Notes: generated from the sequence alone by a model not told the origin. A stretch of 64,000 nt of DNA from Nocardia brasiliensis (GCF_011801125.1 NZ_CP046171.1:4898001-4962000); one strand, 5' to 3'; counted from the first letter of the stretch, positions 51,465-60,827 are shown. Numbers and translations: made by a program.

Positions 51465-53099
51465 CTAGCGACGAACCGGACGTCGATAGGCGAGCCAGCG
51501 ACCGGTCGAAGGGGCGAGCGCACAGCACAGCGGGATCAGGACCAGGACCAGCCCGATGCCGACGGCGGTCTGGTCGATCAGATAGTGCGAGATGCCGCCC
51601 AGCAGCTCGAACATCGCGGCAAGCACGGTGCACAGGCAACCCCACACCACCATGGTCCTGCCGATGCGCTTGCGCGCCAGCAAGATCACCGCGCCGATAC
51701 CGAGCAGCGCGGCGAGCACGACGCCGACGAACCCCACCGCGAGATGCTCGACGGCGAAGCCGAAGCCCGCCCCCTGTCTGCGGGCCGCACGCAACTCGGT
51801 CACCACGGTAAGCGTGGGCAGCACCGAAACCAGGACGTACAGCCCGGCCAGCCCGGCGAGTACGGCGGCCGTGCGCGCGAGCGCCCCCGACGGCGGCGGC
51901 GCATCGCCCACCGGCGACATGTTCCATGGGTAGACCGACCCGGGCGAACCGACCGCACCCGAGGGCTGGGCGACCATCGTCGGCCCGACCCCACGCCGCG
52001 GATCGCTGTCTCCGGCACCCGACCGCCGCGTCTCGGGCAGCTGCGGGTCGGCGTGCGCCGGGTCCGGACGATGGGGCTCGGGGCGAAGGAGTTCGTGACG
52101 CAGAGGTTCCGCGCGCTGAGAATCCGCGCGTTGCGGTTCCGAGCGCAGAGGTTCCGCGCGCTGAGGGTCCGGACGCAGAGGTTCTACGCGCTGAGCATCG
52201 TGGCGCGCGGGAGCCGGGCGCGCGTTGAGCGCCGTCGGCGAGACCCGCGCGGCGGGGACCACGGCACGACCGTGCAGCGCGGCCGCCGCCGCGTGCGCGA
52301 ATTCACTACAGGTGCCGAATCTTTCGTGCTGCGTCTTGGCCATCGCGCGGGCGATCACCTCGTCGAGCGCAGCGGGCAGGTCACGACGGCTTTCGCTGAG
52401 CCGGGGCACCGGCTTGGTGAGGTGGCCCGCGATGATCTGGCCGGGGTTGGTCGCCGGGTACGGCGGCTGTCCGGCCAGCAGCGTGAACAGCGTGCAGGCG
52501 AGCGAGTACTGGTCGGCGCGATGATCGATCGCCGTCCCGGAGAGCTGCTCGGGCGAAGCGTAGGCGAGGGTGGCGGTGAACGTACCGGTGGCGGTCAGCT
52601 TGGTGTCGGAGTCGAGCTGGCGGGCGATGCCGAAATCGGTGAGGATCGCGCGCGGCCCGCGCCCGGAATCGGGTTCGGACAGCAGGATGTTCGCGGGTTT
52701 GATGTCGCGGTGCAGCACGCCGCGGCTGTGCGCGTAGTCGAGCGCGTCGGCGGTCTCGGCGACCAGCCGCACGATCTGCGCGGGCGCCGTCGCGCGTGCG
52801 TTCATCCGCGCCGCGTCGGTGCCCGCGACGTACTGCATCGAGATCCACAGGTGCCCGTCCTGGGTGCCGCGATCATAGATGCCGACGATGCCCGGATGTT
52901 CCAGGCGGGCAACGACATTGGCCTCGTGCTCGAACCGGCGGCGCAGCTCCGGGTCCTCGGAGATCGCCCGGTGCAGCAGTTTGAGCGCGACCAGCCGGGG
53001 CAACCGGGGATGTCTGGCCCGGTAGACGGTGCCCATTCCACCGTGTCCGAGCACGCCGTCGACGAGGTAGTCCGCGAATGTGTCACCCACCCCTAACAC
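51465..53099 (-). CDS. Ser/Thr protein kinase (PknB-type) with C-terminal membrane segments
   Basis: 544 residues. The N-terminal kinase domain (about 1-270) has LGHGGMGTVYRARH (glycine loop), VALKLLH (Lys), GVLHRDIKPANILL (catalytic Asp), LTDFGIARQ (Mg2+) and AYASPEQLSG. A linker of about 120 residues carries several copies of the block QRAEPLRSEPQRAD, rich in Arg/Glu/Pro. After it come about four helices at the C-terminus (LAGLAGLYVLVSVLPTLTV, FVGVVLAALLGIGAVILL, VVWGCLCTVLAAMFELL, AVGIGLVLVLIPLC). Actinobacterial kinases of this kind act in growth and wall signalling; no sensor domain is seen outside the membrane. Confidence 0.9.
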   Translation of the reverse strand: MLGVGDTFADYLVDGVLGHGGMGTVYRARHPRLPRLVALKLLHRAISEDPELRRRFEHEANVVARLEHPGIVGIYDRGTQDGHLWISMQYVAGTDAARMNARATAPAQIVRLVAETADALDYAHSRGVLHRDIKPANILLSEPDSGRGPRAILTDFGIARQLDSDTKLTATGTFTATLAYASPEQLSGTAIDHRADQYSLACTLFTLLAGQPPYPATNPGQIIAGHLTKPVPRLSESRRDLPAALDEVIARAMAKTQHERFGTCSEFAHAAAAALHGRAVVPAARVSPTALNARPAPARHDAQRVEPLRPDPQRAEPLRSEPQRADSQRAEPLRHELLRPEPHRPDPAHADPQLPETRRSGAGDSDPRRGVGPTMVAQPSGAVGSPGSVYPWNMSPVGDAPPPSGALARTAAVLAGLAGLYVLVSVLPTLTVVTELRAARRQGAGFGFAVEHLAVGFVGVVLAALLGIGAVILLARKRIGRTMVVWGCLCTVLAAMFELLGGISHYLIDQTAVGIGLVLVLIPLCCALAPSTGRWLAYRRPVRR

Positions 53100-53255
53100 T
53101 GCGATCCTTCCCGTCGAACGTCACGCTCATCGACGGCGAGCATAACGTGCGAACGCGGTACGGCACCCGCCGACAACGCGAGGCGCCCGCCACCACACCG
53201 CGCCGCTCGACAGCGACGGCAACCCGGTCCGGCGGCCGCCCGTGACAGCTGAGCA

Positions 53256-54455
53256 TCATCCCCCCGGCAGCATCTCCGGCTGCACGCGCAGATCCGCGAC
53301 CGCGGGCCGACCCGGGACGCGCCAGGGCCTGGCCGAGTTCGGATCGTCCGGTGCGGCGACCACGACGGCATTGCCGCCGAGCCGCTTCGCCCGGTACATG
53401 GCCGAGTCGGAACCGCGCAGGAGTTCGCGATAGAGCGCGGGAGTGTGCCCGGCCTCGGCGTGGTCCGGATCGAGGACCGCGACGCCCACACTGGCCGTGA
53501 TCCGCACCGGCAGGCCCGGCATGGTGGCCAGCGCCTCGCGCAAGCGCTCGCCGACTGCCGCCGGGTCCGTGCGCAGATGGCCGACCACCACGAACTCCTC
53601 GCCGCCGGTGCGCGCGATCAACGCGTCGGCATCGACGGCCGCCGCCAGCCGCCGCGCCGTGCGCACCAGGACTTCGTCGCCGAACGGATGTCCGAAGGTG
53701 TCGTTGACGACCTTGAACCGGTCCAGGTCGAGCGTGGCGACATAGGCCGCACAGCGCCTGCCCTGGCCGAGGTAGCACGAGAGCTTGTTGTCGAGCCCGC
53801 GCCGGTTGAGCAGCCCGGTCAGCGGGTCCGAGAGCGCGTCGCGGCGCAGCAGCCAGTGACTGAACTGCATGAACGGCAGCATCACACCGACGACGACCAT
53901 CATCACGAGCACCACCGCGAGACCGAGGGCCAGATCGGCGGTGCGCGTGGTCCGCCCCTCGCCCGCCAGCGCGCCGAACACCATCAACGCCGCGAGCGCC
54001 ACGCTCGTCAGCAAGGTCCACCCGATGTGCAACGCGAGCACCCGCGGACCGTGGAAGACGGCCACATAGGTGCCGATCGCGGTCAGCAGCACCACGCCGA
54101 GCACGCCGACGACCCGATCGTGCACCAGCACATCGTTGGCGGCGGTGTCGAGATCGAAGAAGACGATCCACAGCAGCGACTCGGTCTCGCGCGGCCAGGG
54201 CAGAAACCACCAGCGCACGGTCCACACCCCGGCGACGAGCGCCTCCACGATGCCCTGCACCACGCCGACCGGGCCCGCCTCGTCACCCTGGGCGATCGAG
54301 GCAAGCACCGCGATGGTCAGCATGACGATGCCGCCCGCGCCGAGCATGAATTTGAATCCGCCCAGCGCGGACTGCGACCCGAAGGTTTCGACCAACCTGC
54401 GATAGTCGACCGGGTCCAGCCACCACGTTCGAAACATCGATCGCCCGTCGGCCAT
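53256..54455 (-). CDS. Membrane diguanylate cyclase (GGDEF)
   Basis: 399 residues. Six or so hydrophobic helices cover residues 35-210, followed by a GGDEF domain: DALSDPLTGLLNRRG, ATLDLDRFKVVNDTFGH, and the catalytic ARTGGEEFVVV. GGEEF is an accepted active variant making cyclic di-GMP. No RxxD inhibitory site is seen before it. There is no EAL domain. Start ATG 54455; nothing conserved upstream. Confidence 0.9.
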   Translation of the reverse strand: MADGRSMFRTWWLDPVDYRRLVETFGSQSALGGFKFMLGAGGIVMLTIAVLASIAQGDEAGPVGVVQGIVEALVAGVWTVRWWFLPWPRETESLLWIVFFDLDTAANDVLVHDRVVGVLGVVLLTAIGTYVAVFHGPRVLALHIGWTLLTSVALAALMVFGALAGEGRTTRTADLALGLAVVLVMMVVVGVMLPFMQFSHWLLRRDALSDPLTGLLNRRGLDNKLSCYLGQGRRCAAYVATLDLDRFKVVNDTFGHPFGDEVLVRTARRLAAAVDADALIARTGGEEFVVVGHLRTDPAAVGERLREALATMPGLPVRITASVGVAVLDPDHAEAGHTPALYRELLRGSDSAMYRAKRLGGNAVVVAAPDDPNSARPWRVPGRPAVADLRVQPEMLPGG

Positions 54456-54592
54456 CGGTTCACCGCCTCAGGTCGGACTTCTCCTGGTCATCCAACTCGG
54501 CACGCTGATCGACAGTAGAACGGGTTTTATCATCGACGCAAGGTGAGCTATCCCCTAGCTAAACGAGAATCGCGGTCGGACCGGCCTGCGGG

Positions 54593-54823
54593 TCACGGAC
54601 CTGGGGCGATGATCGCCCCGGTGTCGGCGTCCCTGACCCGGATCGCCTCGATCGGGCACGATTCGGCGGCGTCGACGACGAATTCGTCCGGGGCGACGAT
54701 CTCGGCGATCGGCCTGGACCGGCCGTCGACCAGGGTGAAGTGCTCGGGGGCCATCCCGACGCACATTCCGGAACCGAGACACTGCTCCCGGTCGACTTCG
54801 ATCTGCCACTTCTGCTCGGTCAT
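54593..54823 (-). CDS. [3Fe-4S] ferredoxin, P450 partner
   Basis: 76 residues. The cluster ligands follow the CxxxxxC...CP pattern: CLGSGMC and, 30 residues later, ESCPIEA. Substitution of the second cysteine of a 4Fe motif (SG in its place) indicates a 3Fe-4S cluster, as in actinobacterial P450 ferredoxins. It starts 5 bases after the P450 stop, so both are made from one transcript, and it probably passes electrons to that P450. Confidence 0.92.
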   Translation of the reverse strand: MTEQKWQIEVDREQCLGSGMCVGMAPEHFTLVDGRSRPIAEIVAPDEFVVDAAESCPIEAIRVRDADTGAIIAPGP

Positions 54824-54828
54824 GGGTC

Positions 54829-56031
54829 TCACCAGCTCACCGGTAGCGCCTTCGGCCCCCGCACCAGGAGGCCGGATTTCCACGGCACGTCCTCGATCGG
54901 CACCGCGAGGCGCAGGGTCGGGAACTTCCGCAGCAACGAGCCTAGCGCCACCTGCAGCTCGACCCTGGCCAGTTGCGCGCCGAGGCAGTGGTGCACGCCG
55001 TGCCCGAACGCCAGGTGCGGATTGTGCCGCCGGTCCAGATCGAGGGTCTCCGGGTCGGCGAACACGGACTCGTCGCGGTTGGCGGCCTGGGTGTTCACGA
55101 ACACCGCCTCCCCCGCCCGGACGGTGACGCCGCACAGCTCGATGTCCTCGGTGGCGATCCTGGGCGAGGAACCGCCGGAACCCAATTGGACGTAGCGCAG
55201 CAGTTCCTCGATCGCGCCCGGCACCGCATCCGGTCTGGCGCACAGCATTTCCCACTGGTCCGGGTTGGTGAGCAGGACGTAGGTGAAGTTCGCCAGCTGG
55301 TTGGCCGTCGTCTCGTGGCCCGCGATCAACAGGCCGATACCGAGGTTGACCAGTTCGTCCTCGGTCAGGCGGTCCTCGTCGTCGCGGGCGGCGACCAGCG
55401 CGCCGAGCAGATCGTCGGACGGCTCGGCCCGGCGCTGGGCCACCAACTCGGCGAGGTAGGCCTCCAGATTCACCCGCGCGGCGGCGATCTGCTCGCGCGT
55501 GTAGGCGGTGGTGGACAGCACGGTGTCGGAGAAGTCGCGGAACCGATGCTGGTCTCGCGGTGGCACACCGAGCATTTCGCAGATCACGGTGACCGGCAGG
55601 GGCAGCGCGAGCTGCTGGACCAGATCGGCGGGCGGGCCGAGCCGTGCCATCTCGGCAAGGCGCTCGTCCACGATCTGCTGTGCGCGCGGCCGCAGCAGCT
55701 CGACCCGGCGGCCGGTGAACGCCTTGGCCACCAGCTTGCGCAGCCTGCTGTGCTCGGGCGGGTCCATGCTGAGCAACGAGTTGGGGCGGGCGGGTTCCGG
55801 GGTCGCGCGCGGGATGTCCTCGCGGTCCACCGCCGCGGCCCGGCTGAAGCGCTGATCGGCGAGCACGAGTTTGACGTCGTCGTAGCGGGTGACCAGCCAG
55901 CCCGCACCGCCGTAGGGCAGCTCGACGCGGGTGATCGGCTCCTCGCGGCGCAACTTCGCGTAGAGCGGGTCCATGTCGAGACGGAACGGTTCACCGAAGG
56001 GGTATCGGCGAACCTCGGCACTCGCGGTCAT
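54829..56031 (-). CDS. Cytochrome P450
   Basis: 400 residues, soluble bacterial P450. I helix LIAGHETTANQLANF, ExxR in AIEELLRYVQLG, and the heme loop LAFGHGVHHCLGAQLARVEL with the cysteine ligand. The protein sequence resembles CYP105/107-like enzymes; the substrate is unknown. ATG 56031 follows GGGAGAG. Probably repressed by the TetR protein encoded just upstream through the site at 56065. Confidence 0.92.
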   Translation of the reverse strand: MTASAEVRRYPFGEPFRLDMDPLYAKLRREEPITRVELPYGGAGWLVTRYDDVKLVLADQRFSRAAAVDREDIPRATPEPARPNSLLSMDPPEHSRLRKLVAKAFTGRRVELLRPRAQQIVDERLAEMARLGPPADLVQQLALPLPVTVICEMLGVPPRDQHRFRDFSDTVLSTTAYTREQIAAARVNLEAYLAELVAQRRAEPSDDLLGALVAARDDEDRLTEDELVNLGIGLLIAGHETTANQLANFTYVLLTNPDQWEMLCARPDAVPGAIEELLRYVQLGSGGSSPRIATEDIELCGVTVRAGEAVFVNTQAANRDESVFADPETLDLDRRHNPHLAFGHGVHHCLGAQLARVELQVALGSLLRKFPTLRLAVPIEDVPWKSGLLVRGPKALPVSW

Positions 56032-56064
56032 GAGCTCTCCCTTCCCCGGCGCCGGCACCCGGCG

Positions 56065-56084
56065 ATGTAAGCGCCCGCTTACAT
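56065..56084. promoter_or_regulatory. 20-bp palindromic operator upstream of the P450
   Basis: ATGTAAGC (56065-56072), four bases, GCTTACAT (56077-56084): perfect arms. It lies 34 bases before the P450 start and 50 bases downstream of the TetR stop, so it is a likely site of the adjacent TetR protein on the P450 promoter. Confidence 0.75.
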
Positions 56085-56133
56085 TCATCCCATGTTAGGC
56101 AGCGCACAATGCCCCGTCAACGGACGGATTCCG

Positions 56134-56730
56134 TTACGGCGGAGGGAAATTCACCTCGACCCGGGTCAACAGCACCTGCGCGGCGCGCAGCACATGCCGG
56201 GCAACCACCTCGGCATCGGCGCTCGCCAACGGTTCGCGCCGGTGCACCGAACGCATCAACCCGATGCCGAGCACCCAGGCCAGCACCAGGTCGGCCAGTA
56301 GCTCCGCGTCCGGCTCGTCGCTCAATGAGGACAGCGCGCGCACGTAGTCGTCGCCCAGTTCGCGCCGGATCGCTGAGGCGCCCTCGTCGTGGCCGCTCGA
56401 GCGCAGCGCCGCCTGCAACCAATTGCCGCGGGCCGGGGCGCCTTCGGCCTCCAGCACCCGGGCGAGCACCCTGGCGAGCAGTCCCTCGGCCGAGCCCTGC
56501 TCGAGCACCCGGCGCTCGCGATCGGCGAGCGCGGCCCGGAACAGCTCGTCCTTGTTGCCGAAATACCGGAACAGCAGAGCCTGATTCACCTCGGCGCGCG
56601 CCGCGATATCGCGCACCGTGGCGCGCTCGTATCCGCGCTCGGCGAACAGCTCCTGGGCCGCGTTCAGGATCGCGGCCCGCGTGCCCGCCGCGTCCTTCTT
56701 GCGGCCGACCGGCTGGTCGTCACTGGTCAT
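56134..56730 (-). CDS. TetR-family transcriptional regulator (P450 operon)
   Basis: 198 residues. Helix-turn-helix: ILNAAQELFAERGYERATVRDIAARAEVNQALLFRYFGNKDELF. The C-terminal half belongs to the TetR_C group seen in P450-linked regulators. It lies upstream of the P450 and ferredoxin genes on the same strand, and the palindrome at 56065-56084 sits between. No matching site was found in its own upstream region. Confidence 0.88.
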   Translation of the reverse strand: MTSDDQPVGRKKDAAGTRAAILNAAQELFAERGYERATVRDIAARAEVNQALLFRYFGNKDELFRAALADRERRVLEQGSAEGLLARVLARVLEAEGAPARGNWLQAALRSSGHDEGASAIRRELGDDYVRALSSLSDEPDAELLADLVLAWVLGIGLMRSVHRREPLASADAEVVARHVLRAAQVLLTRVEVNFPPP

Positions 56731-56985
56731 ACATCCTCCGCCTCGACCGATCTCGGAAGAGCAGCGTATTGCAGCGCCGACCGGGCGGGCGGGTACCGAG
56801 CCCGACCCGGATTGCGGTGCCCCGGTTTCTCAGGGCCACCGCGCCGCCGCCGCGGCTCGTAGCCTGGAAGCCGGGCGGTAACTGCGGCGCGGACGTACGA
56901 AGCGGTACGCGAAAGCGTTTCGCTCGCGTCCGGGCCGCTGCGGCCGGGCGGTTCTGGATCGGGACGCGGCGCAGGGGGTTTCAGC

Positions 56986-57954
56986 ATGATCATCCAGCGG
57001 TATTTCGAAAGGATGGCGTTGACAAAGTCGTTGACCTACGCGGCCGGGGTGCTGCTCGCGTGTGCCGTGGTGTCGGTACTGGCCATCCGGCCCGCCGCGG
57101 CGCAGGCCCGCCTGGTGGCGGAGGTGCCGCTGGCCGAGACCATCTCACGGATCGACGTCTACTCCCCCGCGATGGATCGGGTGGTGAGCAACCGTGTGAT
57201 CCGCGCCGCGGGTGGGCCGGCGCCCACCCTGTACCTGCTCACCGGCATCGGCGGCGGCGAGGACGGCATCTCCTGGTGGGACGACACCGACGTGCGGGAG
57301 TTCTTCGCGGACAAGCACGTCAACGTGGTGATGCCGGTGGGCGGCAAGTTCAGTCTGTACACCGACTGGGTGGCCGACGATCCGGTGATCGGCCGCAACA
57401 AGTGGCAGACCTACCTCACCGGGGAACTGCCCGGCGTACTCGACGCGCGGCTCGGCAGCACCGGGCGCAACGCGATCGTCGGGGTCTCGATGAGCGCGGG
57501 CTCCGCGGTCGATCTCGCGATCCAGTCCGGCGGCCACTACAGCGCGGTCGCGGCCCTCAGCGGCTGCCCGTGGACCGCCGACGCGCTCGGCACCGCGATG
57601 ATCAACGCGCAGGTGGGACGCGGCGGCGCGAACACCGCCAACATGTGGGGCGCGCCCGGCGACCCGATCTGGCGGGCGCACGACGCCTTCGCCAACGCGG
57701 GCGCGCTCGCCGGGAAGACGATCTATCTGTCCGCCGCCACCGGAGCGCCGGGCGCGATCGACCAGGGCGGGCTGCCCTTCCCGCCGGTCGAGGCGATCGC
57801 GAGCGCCTGCACCGCGGCCTTCGCGGCCCGGCTGACCCAGCTCGGCCTGCCGGTGATGCACGTCAACCGACCGGAGGGCGCGCACACCTGGGGGCAGTTC
57901 GAGACCGACCTGCACGACGCGTGGCCGCACCTGGCGCGCGCCATCGGCGCCTGA
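56986..57954 (+). CDS. Secreted antigen 85-type esterase (mycolyltransferase fold)
   Basis: 322 residues. Signal peptide (AAGVLLACAVVSVLAIRPAAAQA). The esterase-D-type fold shows IDVYSPAMDRVVSNRVI, LTGIGGGEDG, KFSLYTDW and the nucleophile elbow GVSMSAGSAVD with Ser168. The ending NRPEGAHTWGQFETDLHDAWPHL carries the histidine. These are the marks of the Ag85/FbpA family, which attaches mycolic acids to the wall. The number of such paralogues in Nocardia is high, so a specific role cannot be given. Start ATG 56986 with a GGGGG site; ATG 57013 is possible. Confidence 0.85.
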   Translation: MIIQRYFERMALTKSLTYAAGVLLACAVVSVLAIRPAAAQARLVAEVPLAETISRIDVYSPAMDRVVSNRVIRAAGGPAPTLYLLTGIGGGEDGISWWDDTDVREFFADKHVNVVMPVGGKFSLYTDWVADDPVIGRNKWQTYLTGELPGVLDARLGSTGRNAIVGVSMSAGSAVDLAIQSGGHYSAVAALSGCPWTADALGTAMINAQVGRGGANTANMWGAPGDPIWRAHDAFANAGALAGKTIYLSAATGAPGAIDQGGLPFPPVEAIASACTAAFAARLTQLGLPVMHVNRPEGAHTWGQFETDLHDAWPHLARAIGA

Positions 57955-58034
57955 GCCGAGCACGGTGACCGCGGGCACGACCGTCTCCGTTCGGAAGTAG
58001 CTCGGCGCGCGCGGCCCCGGTCGGCGCGCGCCGG

Positions 58035-58541
58035 TCAGATCGCCAGAGGCAGGCGCAGATCGGCGGATTCGAGGTCGAGCAGCGCGCGTTTCGCGGGCAG
58101 CCCGCCCGCGTAACCGGTGAGCGCGCCGTCCGCGCCGAGGACCCGATGACACGGGATGAGCAGCAGCAGCGGATTTCTGGCGAGCGCGCCACCGATCTTG
58201 CGCGCGTCGGCGGGCCCGCGACCGAGCGCGCGGGCGAGCGCGCCGTAGGTGGTGGTGTGGCCGTACGGGGTGCTGTCCTCGAGCGCGCACAGCACGTCGC
58301 GATCGAAGGAGCTCAACGCGGAACGGTCTAGAGGAACGGTGAATTCGCGGCGGCTGCCCGCCAGGTAGGCATCGATCTGACGGGTCGCGGCGAGCAGATA
58401 CTCCAGCGCGCAGGAGTTCTCGGCGCTCGGCGCGGCCGCGGGCGCGTCGGTGAACGCCACGCGGGTCAGGCCCGCGGGCCCGGCGGCCAGACGCAGATTG
58501 CCCAGGGCCGAGGCGTGCACGGTGCGGGCGGCGGTGTTCAT
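58035..58541 (-). CDS. Methylated-DNA-protein-cysteine methyltransferase (Ogt type)
   Basis: 168 residues. The active site LLIPCHRVLG holds the acceptor cysteine, and TPYGHTTTYGALARALG plus ARKIGGALARNP form the DNA-binding helices. It takes the methyl group from O6-methylguanine irreversibly. ATG 58541 has an AGGAG site. A second Ogt-type gene lies at 59688 in the same run. Confidence 0.9.
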   Translation of the reverse strand: MNTAARTVHASALGNLRLAAGPAGLTRVAFTDAPAAAPSAENSCALEYLLAATRQIDAYLAGSRREFTVPLDRSALSSFDRDVLCALEDSTPYGHTTTYGALARALGRGPADARKIGGALARNPLLLLIPCHRVLGADGALTGYAGGLPAKRALLDLESADLRLPLAI

Positions 58542-58606
58542 GACTGACTCCTGTTTCGTCGATCTTGTGTCAGCTGGTAGACGTCCGGCGCGGACGGAAC
58601 GTGAGA

Positions 58607-58870
58607 TCACGCGGAGTCGTGCTGCCGCAGCGCCTTCCACGCCGCGTACCGCTCGGGCAGGCAGACCGCGCACGGTCGATAGCCCGCGCCGATCGCGGTC
58701 GCCTCGTCGGCGAAGAACACCCGGTGCGCGCGATACGCACCGCGCGCGAGCGCGCGCAGCGCGGACGGGCAGTCCAGCCGTCCGTAGAGCTTGCCGCGGC
58801 GATGGCCGCCGTACCGCCCCGGCGTCGGGCTGCGGTACGGCCGGCCCGCGGCGTCGAGCAGCGTGTACAT
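58607..58870 (-). CDS. Stand-alone Ada metal-binding domain protein
   Basis: 87 residues. This is the N-terminal zinc domain of Ada: RLDCPSALRALARG and FFADEATAIGAGYRPCAVCLPERY provide the four cysteines. In Ada, a cysteine of this site takes a methyl from DNA phosphotriesters and turns the protein into an activator. Here the domain is on its own; the ATG at 58870 has GGCAGG upstream. It lies 25 bases downstream of the oxygenase gene, on the same strand. Confidence 0.8.
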   Translation of the reverse strand: MYTLLDAAGRPYRSPTPGRYGGHRRGKLYGRLDCPSALRALARGAYRAHRVFFADEATAIGAGYRPCAVCLPERYAAWKALRQHDSA

Positions 58871-58895
58871 CCTGCCGGAATTCCTGGGCGAGGCG

Positions 58896-59624
58896 CTAAC
58901 GCGCGTCGTGCAGGACCAGGCCCACCGTGTGCCGGACTCCGCTGCGAATTCGGCTGACGCCGTGCCGGACCGGCGCGCGGGACCAGCCGCGGCTCGACGG
59001 CGTCGGACGGTCACGGGTGGTGAAGATCAGGCCGTGGCCCTGCTCTAGCACGGTGACCGTGGCCTTCGACTGGGCGCGTGGGCGTTGCTCGACGAGCAGG
59101 AACTCCCCGCCGGTGTGATCGAGGCCGGCGCGGTCGAGGCCGAGCACGACCTGCAACGGGAAGACCAGGTCGCCGTAGAGGTCGCGGTGCAGCGCGTTCC
59201 AGTCACCCGCGGTGTAGCGCAACAGGATCGGGGTCGGCTTGGTCTGTCCCGCCGCATGGCAGTCCGCGAGCCACTCCTCGAAGTCGTCGGGCCACGGCGC
59301 CGGATCACCCAGTCGCTCGGCCCAGGAACGGGCCACGGGCAACAACTTTCGGTAGAAGGCCGCGCGTAGCGCCATGATCGGCGCGGGCACCGGGTCGGCG
59401 AAGTAGCGGTAGGTGCCCTGGCCGAAGCGGTAGCGGCCCATGTCGATGGTCGCGCGGAAGCGCTTCAGGTCGTCCCACATGGCGCTGAATTCGGCGCATT
59501 CGGCCGGGGTCAGCAGTGGCCCGGTCTGGGCGCAGCCGTATGCGTCGAGTTCCGCGATGAGGTCGGGCCAGGGTTGCGCGGCCACTCGGTCGGTCAGCGC
59601 GGCAAGGGTATTCGTGTTCGTCAT
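58896..59624 (-). CDS. 2-oxoglutarate/Fe(II) oxygenase, putative DNA-repair type
   Basis: 242 residues. HxD in WNALHRDLYGD, and the distal His/Arg region RHGVSRIRSGVRHTVGLVLHD, are the iron and 2-oxoglutarate ligands. The family is widespread next to ada/ogt genes in actinobacteria and is distinct from AlkB. Its place between two alkyltransferase genes suggests oxidative removal of alkyl groups or a regulatory role (inference). Full length, ATG 59624. Confidence 0.85.
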   Translation of the reverse strand: MTNTNTLAALTDRVAAQPWPDLIAELDAYGCAQTGPLLTPAECAEFSAMWDDLKRFRATIDMGRYRFGQGTYRYFADPVPAPIMALRAAFYRKLLPVARSWAERLGDPAPWPDDFEEWLADCHAAGQTKPTPILLRYTAGDWNALHRDLYGDLVFPLQVVLGLDRAGLDHTGGEFLLVEQRPRAQSKATVTVLEQGHGLIFTTRDRPTPSSRGWSRAPVRHGVSRIRSGVRHTVGLVLHDAR

Positions 59625-59687
59625 ACCGCCTCCAAGATCAGCGGGACTGTCCGCCGCGCGGGCACTCGGCCTGCGCGGCAGCGGAAT

Positions 59688-60308
59688 TCATGCGGCTTCG
59701 AGGGTGAGCAGCGTGGACTTGGCGGCACTGCCGCCGACGTACTGGCCGATCGAGCCGTCACTGCGGACCACCCGGTGGCACGGGATCACCACGGGCAACG
59801 GGTTGTGCGCGCAGGCCGAGCCGACCGCGCGCACCGCGCGCGGATTGCCGACCGCGGCCGCGACCTCGGCATAGCTTTCCCTGCGGCCGTAGCCGATCGC
59901 GCTCAGATGCTCGATCACCTGGCGCCGGAAGCCGGCCGTCAGCCGCAGGTCCAGCCGCAGGTCGAACCGGGTGCGCGCGCCCGCGAAGTACTCGTCGAGC
60001 TCGCGGGCCGCGGTGTCGAGCCGGGCCGGGGCCGCGAGCACCCGGGGGCTGACCCGCTCGGCGAGCAGCGACAGCACCGCGTCGTGGTTCTCGTTGGGGT
60101 AGGCGACCCGCACCAGTCCGGTCGGCGTCGCCGCGAGCAGCAGCGTGCCGACGGGGGTGTCCACGGTGCGATAGGCGACGTCGAGCAGGCCCGCGTCCTG
60201 CGCCTGCTCGGCCAGCCGTCCGCGCAGCGTCGCCAGCAGCTCGGCGCTGCCGGACGCGAGGCCGTCGAACAGGCCGTCCGGGTCGCCACGGTCGATGGTG
60301 GCCATCAT
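59688..60308 (-). CDS. Methylated-DNA-protein-cysteine methyltransferase
   Basis: 206 residues. VVIPCHRVVRSDGSIGQYVGG carries the acceptor cysteine; SYAEVAAAVGNPRAVRAVGSACAHNP is the DNA-binding helix-turn-helix. A longer N-terminal region than in Ogt is present. Start ATG 60308 overlaps the sigma factor stop (ATGA), so the two are translationally coupled. Confidence 0.9.
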   Translation of the reverse strand: MMATIDRGDPDGLFDGLASGSAELLATLRGRLAEQAQDAGLLDVAYRTVDTPVGTLLLAATPTGLVRVAYPNENHDAVLSLLAERVSPRVLAAPARLDTAARELDEYFAGARTRFDLRLDLRLTAGFRRQVIEHLSAIGYGRRESYAEVAAAVGNPRAVRAVGSACAHNPLPVVIPCHRVVRSDGSIGQYVGGSAAKSTLLTLEAA

Positions 60309-60784
60309 GTCTCATCCTTCGGGTAGAGCGTGCGCAGCGATTTGAGGCCGTCCGCGGCGGCACGGCGGGCGGCGTCGGTGGAATTGCCGAGCAGCACGGC
60401 GATCTCGGCGTAAGGCAGGCCTGCCAGGTAGTGGTAGGCGACCGCCTGACGTTGCTTGGGCGGCAACGCTTTCAAGGCGGCCCACAGGTCGGGGTCGTAA
60501 TCCGCCGGGTCGGGGCTCGCGGCGGGGCGCTCGGGCAGGGTCGGCGCCGGAACGGGCGCGCGGGTCAGTGCGCGGCCGACGTCGATCGCGCGCCGATGCG
60601 CGATGGTGACCAGCCATGCCTCGATGTTCGCGTCGGCGTCCAGGTCGGGGTAGGCGCGCAGCGCGGAAAGAAACGTCTCCGACCACGCGTCGGCCGCGTC
60701 CGTCGGGCCGAGCACCGCCCGGCAGACGCGCAACACCATCGGGCCGTACTCGGCCACCACTTCCTCGAACGGAGGCAATCTCAC
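60305..60784 (-). CDS. ECF-like RNA polymerase sigma factor
   Basis: 159 residues. Sigma region 2: VVAEYGPMVLRVCRAVLGPTDAADAWSETFLSALRAYP; region 4: LKALPPKQRQAVAYHYLAGLPYAEIAVLLGNSTDAARRAAADGLKSLR. No anti-sigma factor is adjacent. It is the first gene of an alkylation-repair run and coupled to the alkyltransferase gene, so it probably helps express that run. The start GTG 60784 (VRLPPFEEV) is uncertain: no ribosome site is clear, and an in-frame V lies five codons upstream. Confidence 0.85.
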   Translation of the reverse strand: MRLPPFEEVVAEYGPMVLRVCRAVLGPTDAADAWSETFLSALRAYPDLDADANIEAWLVTIAHRRAIDVGRALTRAPVPAPTLPERPAASPDPADYDPDLWAALKALPPKQRQAVAYHYLAGLPYAEIAVLLGNSTDAARRAAADGLKSLRTLYPKDET

Positions 60785-60827
60785 ACCGGGTAGACGCACG
60801 GGGCGCCGCGAACGTGAGATCCCCAGG

